Below are positions 57,929 through 64,000 of a DNA stretch of 64,000 nucleotides, piece after piece. A model generated the notes under the pieces. That model was not told the origin of the DNA and did not search any database. It saw only the letters and a list, made by a program, of their open reading frames with translations. Position numbers and translations under genes: made by a program. Location: NCBI GenBank assembly GCA_025403435.1, contig CM046345.1, forward strand, positions 3,038,001 to 3,102,000, written 5' to 3'. Each line of letters starts with the position of its first letter. Position 1 is the stretch's first letter. Source of the stretch: Artocarpus heterophyllus. Taxonomy: Eukaryota > Streptophyta > Magnoliopsida > Rosales > Moraceae.

Positions 57929-59950
57929 TGTTAGACATGTATGCCTTAGGGAGAAAAAATGTAATAAGTTTTTGGAAACATTTTTTATCACTAAAGAATT
58001 TATTCATTATTTATATACCAAATCTTGTCCAATTTACGTTCATATTTGTTGAATGTATGTTAAGCAAATAATAGTCTAAGACTGTCGGTCTAAACCTTAA
58101 GAATTGAGCATATGATGGACGGATTATGCAGAAGACACGATTCTTAGGGTGATGGTCTAAATCATACGATCAGCAATCAAGGGAATAAAGTTGGGTGCTT
58201 TATTCATGCGAAGATTGTTATGTTGTCTATATCCCATTAGGGAGATGGTTTGTCTTGACCATCAGAGGTAGACTTTGTGAATAGAAACATTGGCACGTTG
58301 TCACAGATGACGATATGTTGGATCAGGACATAAAGTGAATTGATTTGGATTAATAATTCTGCCTCGACAAATCGATTCACTTTAGAGAATCATTTGTATT
58401 GTGTCTTAATCCTAAGACGAATAGTGGGCCCGTTGTCTTGACTTATGCCTTTTGATGTACCAAAGGGTGACACCTACATCTTAATAATGGTATGCATGCC
58501 GGTACGTTGGAGGCATGACTCTTGATGGCATAGACTTGTTATTCATAGATATGAAATCAATAGCTCCTCTTTAGGAGTAATGATATCCTCTTATATGCGT
58601 TATCCTGTAATTGGAAAACTGGAGCGCTCAACCATTTGGATACGTAGGTGTAACCGAATGGTATACTGTCTATGGATGGTAAGTTTTCTAATAGTGAGAT
58701 AATGTAATGTAAGATAAAAATAATTGGAAAGGTAAGACAGAACTTGTCTTTAAGCCGATTATGGACTATCATATGGGGATACGATACACTATGATATGTC
58801 ATGGAGACTTAGCTATATAAGCTTCATAATTCTATATAGTTCGAGAGTGCAGCTCCAAGCTTTTAGTGGAGTAGTGTTGGAGTTGATAGTTATGAAATGT
58901 ATATCTGGGATATTGGGTTTCATAATTATCGGGAGCTTGAACTATATAAGTCCATTTGGTCCCTTTTGCTAGCTCACAACACCCTGTAACAACACAACAT
59001 GCTTTTCCAATAATTGGTGACTTATGTCGGATTTATTAGATTGGTTAAAATTTGAAAGAATTAAATAATTCATGTCTATTGATCAGTTGAATTAATTTTG
59101 TAATTTCAAGATAAACTTGTTGAATTATTGGGATCGGATAATTCTTGTATGTTTATCGGTTGATTTAATTTTGGATAAATTAGATCAGAATAAACTTGTA
59201 GAATTATTGGAACTTGATTTATTTTCTTAGAGATTATCTAGATAAAGTTGTTTTGATCAGATAACTTCTCTATTGGATTTGAATTAAAACTGAGACTTTA
59301 TACTATAGAATCTCGGATGGAAAATAAAAGATTTGTGAGATTTATTATTCGATAGTTTGGCCTGCCGATGGGATGTGTTTGGCCTGTGATTGGACCTATT
59401 TGGCCTGCCGATCAGGTGGTTCGGCCTGCCGATCATCGAAGGATAAGATCACGCGTTTCTATGTGGATCTTATCAGATAATGATCCGAATTTGATTCTGA
59501 TCCAAATTTTGAGACCTAATCTGATGAGGACTGACTCTAGGACCACCTTATATAAATCGGGAGTAATTCTCACAGGTTACTTAGATCAATTGAGAAGTTA
59601 AGAGTGATAATCTACGAAATGAGAATCTGAAGAACTCCCTAAGAGCTTTTGTTAACAAATCATGAACACTTGCTTTGGGTTTTCTCGATTGGTTGGAAGG
59701 AGAGTCACTGGTGGAAGAGTTGTACGTGTGAGCCTACACTCATTCTGGTCGTGGATAAAGAATAGCAAAGAAGACCAGTTGGTTGAGGCTCTTTTGGAAT
59801 GTTATTTCTCTTCACAGATTGCGAAGGTTCTTCGACACACAAAGGTCAGTAAGATCTGGTTAATTTATACATATAGCATGTCAAACTTGTGTTTTAAAAA
59901 TTACTCTGATATAAAATTTTAAAATTCTGCTGCGCACTCTTTTTCCAACA
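57929..59950 (+). repeat. 5' LTR of copia L
   Basis: 2022 bp, TGTTAGACATG to TTTTTCCAACA. TATA-like TATAAAT is at 59551-59557. U3 GC motifs (TTTGGCCTGCCGA, TTCGGCCTGCCGA) lie at about 59355-59440. The antisense open frame is at 58557-58802. Confidence 0.94.
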
Positions 59951-59952
59951 AT

Positions 59953-59964
59953 TGGTATCAGAGC
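59953..59964 (+). other. Primer binding site of copia L
   Basis: TGGTATCAGAGC, the canonical plant copia site complementary to initiator tRNA-Met, two bases after the LTR. Confidence 0.95.
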
Positions 59965-60454
59965 CATGGCTTTTTCATAAATTTACAAGTTTGTGATTAT
60001 GTTATATGTGTAAAATTTGTGATCTTAATCTCTCCTATGCTTAAATATTAATTTTATAGAGAGTTGGCACTCTAGGTTTCTCTATGTTATATATGTTGTC
60101 ATGGATTATGTGGTGAATGCTTATTAATTAATTATGGTTGATGAAATTGTTATTTAATTATTTATTAATTAATTAATTATGCCAGTTATGGTTCCTTAGA
60201 GGTTAGAATGTGTATCTAGTTTTTTCATGTAATTAGATAGCGGACTATCATATCTGTCCAGGAATTATTATTTAGTTTTAAATTTATAAGAATTTTGTAA
60301 TTAAATAACTATTCAGAGAAGACGGATCTAGAAGATTGATGATGATGCTCCCAGGTATTTTTCGAGTCTCTAATTTTATGTTTTTGAATTATTGAAAATA
60401 AAATTGATGAATTGCATTAAAAATTGTATTTTTTGGAATGGAAATTTCAGCTCG

Positions 60455-60640
60455 GTCGGCATGCCGAACCTTACAGTTCGGCAGGCTGAAGGTCATGGAC
60501 CGACAGACTAGACGTGTGGTTCGGTAGGCCATCAGTGGCACAGATATCGGTAGGCTCTATCGGCAAGCCAAACTTTCATAGGTCGGCAGGCTGATCTTTT
60601 TGATCGGCAGGTCGATTACCTAGATCGGCCTACCGACCGA
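60455..60640 (+). promoter_or_regulatory. Leader cluster of split inverted-repeat motifs, copia L
   Basis: Several copies related to TTCGGCAGGCCGAA, such as TTCGGCAGGCTGAA and ATCGGCCTACCGA, at the same leader position as in D (24923-25110) and A. Copies differ at single bases but the spacing pattern is kept. Confidence 0.45.
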
Positions 60641-61605
60641 GAGTTAAAAATTTTCTGAAAAGGTGTAGTTTTTTAGGTACAGTTTTAATTTTATTTTTGG
60701 GATGATTCTGAGAAACATTAAATTTGGATATCACCAGAAATATGAAGTATTCGATTCATATAAGATTGAAGACTTGAAGATGGATATTACATGAAGAAGG
60801 ATACAACTTGAGGATTCAAGGATGAAGAATCGATAATATGTCTCGATTATTCTTTTGTAATCTTAGTTTTCTTTTCTCTAGGATGGAATCATAATATTAC
60901 GGTTATTTATTATTTTGCTTGTAGCTTTGCTTAATTGCTTTGCTTGTCTGCATTGTAATATGATTTGTCATGTATATTGATAACATGTCATATAGAATAG
61001 GGAGTACCGCTCATATTAAAATTGTTCATGCATAATTTCAAAATAAAACCTTGATTTCAAAAGATTGAGTAGGAGAAGGTTTTCGAAGAGGTGACCTAAG
61101 GCCTCCATCATTGGCCCATAAGCAGAACATGGTGGTCCCGACTCCTAGGAAGGGATTTCTACCATGTACTAGATTGGATCTCTGAGAGGATAAGGTATTT
61201 TAGTATGATTTATGGTTGCACACCCTAGGTGGTGATTATAAATCATGGATAAAATATTGAAACGATGGTTATACACTCACGTTAATTTTATTATTAAGCT
61301 CCCCTAAGAGCTCTGTTAATCAAATTAATGGCCAAAGAAACGATTATTAATATATGCTGGATCATACGGGTCCTGGATGGCATATATTAATCAGGAGGGG
61401 ATCCGTGTTCCTGATTGAATTTTGCATAACTCCCCTAGGAGCTTATTGAATTATGAGTTAGGAATTATCGTTGTAAGGTTGTGATATTTTCAAGGTTTTG
61501 ACACATAAACACATTTGCATGATTTTACATGATTGTGTTATCTTACTAAATTATTATGATATGTTTGCTTATATTTGGTATATAATTCTTTATTGTAGAT
61601 TAAAA

Positions 61606-62440
61606 ATGTCTAAAAATGCTTTATCATTGATACTTGACAAAAACCTATTAACCGGTGAGAACTATAATGATTGAAAACAGAACCTGGATATCGTTGTGTC
61701 CTTTGAGAAACTAAAATATGTACTGACAACCCCTTGTCCTCCTGAGCCTATGGGAGACTCATCTAATGAGCAATTCCAAGCGTATGATTGTTGGAAAGAT
61801 GCTAATGATCAAGCCCGCTGCTATGTTATGGCTAGCATGAATAATGTGCTGTAGGCTCAACATTAGGATTATGAGACTACAAAGCAGATCTTGGATAATC
61901 TTGAGGATATGTTTGGAGGCCAGGCCATAACAAAGCAGCAAGGGGCGCTTCAGAAACTCTTAAACTATAGACAGAGGCCATGGACATCTATAAAGGAGCA
62001 TATGATGTTGGTCATGGGTTACCTCGCTAAGGCTCAAACCAATGGAGCCGACATCGATGCTGAAACTCAGATGACTATGGTCTTTGAGACTCTGTCTAAG
62101 GAATTTATTTTGTTTAGAGCTACTTTTAATTTAAGCAATAGACAAGAGATGACCTTCACAGAATTCATGAAACAGTTACAGGAGTTCGAACTACTGATCA
62201 GGGAGTCTCCTGCGGGTGGTGAGGCCAACATGGTAGCTGCTTCTGGTTCCAATCCTAACATTGGGAATGGAAAGAAGCAACGGGCCAAGAACGGGAAGTC
62301 TTCTATTCCTGCTGCTACCAAGAAAAAGAAGAAGAAGAAGAAGAACCCAAAGAAGCTTAAGTGCTTCTTCTATGGGAAGGTCGGGCATATCAAAAAGCAT
62401 TGCGAGGACTTCCTTTTCAAAGGAGGTAGGTGTGATCTTC
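61606..62440 (+). pseudogene. gag remnant of copia L
   Basis: Starts at ATG 61606 (MSKNALSLILDKN). Stops occur at NYND-stop-K (a Trp codon in D) and twice near 61851-61867. From 61891 the frame is open through the Gag core (DNLEDMFGGQAITKQQGALQ, EHMMLVMGYLAKAQTNGAD), a lysine run (KKKKKKKKNPKK) and into the zinc knuckle. The knuckle is full length but its second Cys is Tyr (CFFYGKVGHIKKHC, about 62360-62403). Unlike in D, gag and the following protease lie in one frame here, showing that the family makes Gag and Pol as a single open frame. Family function: particle assembly and RNA packaging. Confidence 0.88.
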
Positions 62441-64000
62441 TATATTTAGAAACTCGTTTGGTTGAGAAATCTAGTGACCTATGGGTCATAGATTCTGATG
62501 CAATTAATCATGTTTGTGTTTCTCTACAGGGGTTCAAAGAAACGAGAAGTCTGCTGCATGAAGACTTCACGCTTCAGATGGGCAATGGATCCTTGGTCTT
62601 AGTGGAAGCAGTGGGAGACGTCCATCTTTATTTTGATAATTATAGGAATTTATTTTTGCAAGATTGTTTTTATGTTCCTAAATTTAAAAGGAATTTAATT
62701 TCTGTAGTTTGTTTATTTAAAGACTCCTACTTGATTTCTTTTAATGATAAAGTGGTCATTCGTAAAAACAAATCTTTTATCTGTTCTGGATGGATGCAAA
62801 ATAATCTATATTTATCAAACCTAAGATGGACTTATTGCTTAATGTTAAGATGAATGATAATAACTCTAAAAGATTTAAAACTTCTCACTATAATAAGACT
62901 TGTCTTTGGCATTTGCGTCATGGTCATATTAACTTGAATAGGATTCAAAGGTTGGTAAGGGATGGACCTTTAATTCACTTAAAGTTGGAATCTATACCTC
63001 AATGTGAATCTTGTTCGAAGGGTAAAATGACCAAAAGACGATTCGGGTCTAAGGGCAACAGGGCCGAAGGGGTTCTAGAACTTGTGCATGGTGATGTTTA
63101 CGGACCCATAAACATCCGAGCACGAGAAGGATATGAGTACTTCGTCACTTTTATTGATGATTACTGAAGATATGGGTATGTGTACCTAATGCACCACAAA
63201 AGCGAAACTTTTGAGAAGTTCAGGGAGTTTCGGGCTGAAGTGGAAAAGCAATTAGGAAGACCCATAAAGGCACTTCAATCAGATCAAGGTGGGGAATACC
63301 TTTCTGATGAGTTCTTGGAACACTTATTAGAGAATGGATTTTGTCCCATTTGTCTACGTTGGGCACTCCGCAGCAGAATGGCATAGTAGAGAGAAGAAAT
63401 AGGACTTTGTTGGACATGATTAGATCCGTGATGAGTTATTCATCATTGCCTTTATCCTTTTGGGGATATGCACTACAAACCGCATGTTATCTTTTAAACA
63501 ATGTGCCTTCAAAATCAGTCCCTAAAACTCCTCACGAGTTGTGGATAAGTAGGAAGACATCCTTAAACCATATTCGCATATGGGGATGTCCAGTTCATGT
63601 CCTGTGTAAGGATCCAAATAAGTTGGAAGCATGTTCAAAAGTTTGCGTGTTTGTAGGATATCCAAAAGGGACTAAAAGGGGTTATTTTTATAACCCAAAG
63701 GAAAATAAAGTCGTGGTTTCAACTAATGCAACTTTCCATGAGGAGAGTTACATGAACGACTTTAAACCTCGAAGCAAAGTGATACTTGAGGAATTAAGGA
63801 GTGATCTGATAACTCTAGAGGTTTCGAAAAAACAGTTCTGATCAGTGTAGAAAAACCAAACAAACCTGAACAACAACCTCAGGAGCTTCGGTGTAGTGGG
63901 AGGATCAGGCATCAAGCTGACAGGTATATGTTCAATGGGGAGGTCTTCTTGGCTGAACCAGATGAACATGACAGGGATCCTTATACTTACGCAGAAGTTA
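62441..64000 (+). pseudogene. pol remnant of copia L (protease, integrase, linker), runs off the window
   Basis: The protease active site reads VIDSDAINHV near 62490, with the catalytic-triad Gly changed to Asp. The frame shifts near 62810 (a base lost in the FIKPK stretch). GAG-pre-integrase and the integrase start follow (62826-63167; HGDVYGP, where D has HSDVCGP). After a stop at 63166, 63180-63386 holds [15 protein letters not shown] with the second catalytic Asp. Another frameshift near 63340 leads to 63341-63841 with [20 protein letters not shown] (catalytic Glu) and [14 protein letters not shown] last frameshift lies at about 63832. Reverse transcriptase is expected beyond the window. 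The copy is inactive as it stands. Confidence 0.9.

Larger units (their letters stand above)
57929..64000 (+). mobile_element. Ty1/copia element L, 5' two-thirds, nested in LTR K
   Basis: 5' LTR 57929-59950, primer site 59953-59964, leader to 61605, gag from 61606, pol running to the window edge in the post-integrase linker. It belongs to the same family as D and is relatively well preserved but with damaged zinc knuckle and protease motifs, stops and frameshifts. Its insertion point in K, after GACTT (57924-57928), predicts GACTT followed by AGCTATA beyond its 3' LTR. Confidence 0.93.

Noticed and set aside
1..64000. tRNA or rRNA genes
   Set aside because: No cloverleaf-type or ribosomal sequence was recognised; the tRNA-like words are only retrotransposon primer sites.

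Overview
This window looks like repeat-dense nuclear DNA of a flowering plant. It has a five-exon plant-type F-box gene with GT-AG introns, Ty1/copia and Ty3/gypsy retrotransposons with plant-type primer sites, and CACTA (En/Spm) DNA transposons. I cannot name the species. Nothing points to a bacterial, organellar or viral origin.

Left part (1-40059). Most of this is one Ty1/copia family with LTRs of about 2.0 kb and an element length of about 9.6 kb, inserted repeatedly into itself. Element A (minus strand, running off the left edge) sits in the gag of element B (5590-14130). B's 3' LTR carries a CACTA element (10347-13092) full of hairpin-forming repeats. A decayed Ty3/gypsy derivative lies at about 14131-17880. 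Element C (17881-40059) has been split three times: by the complete element D (22394-32029, TSD CAATA), by solo LTR E (33185-35217, TSD GAAGG), and by an inverted solo LTR F in its 3' LTR (36581-38663, TSD TTCTT). Removing the insertions restores colinear C sequence of the expected length.

Middle (40060-46190). After an LTR fragment (about 40668-41305) and a roughly 300-bp repeat also found at 17.6 kb comes the only convincing host gene. It is a minus-strand F-box gene (42168-44508) whose five exons join in frame to 393 codons plus a stop.

Right part (46190-64000). A small-LTR copia relic (about 46440-47470 and 51831-52026) flanks a decayed CACTA element with TNP2 transposase remnants on the minus strand. 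AT-rich and CT-rich DNA follows. Copia J starts at 53639 and is interrupted in its integrase region by an LTR (K, 57048) of the 2-kb family. K is itself interrupted by another member (L, from 57929 to beyond the window).

All transposon coding regions seen here carry stops, frameshifts or damaged catalytic motifs, so none looks autonomous. The least ordinary signals are the split inverted-repeat motif (TTCGGC/GCCGAA arms) clustered in both the U3 and the leader of the 2-kb family, an open antisense reading frame kept in several of its LTRs, the palindromic tandem array in the CACTA element, and a possible spliced gag start in copia J. Everything was read by eye; no search or alignment program was run.
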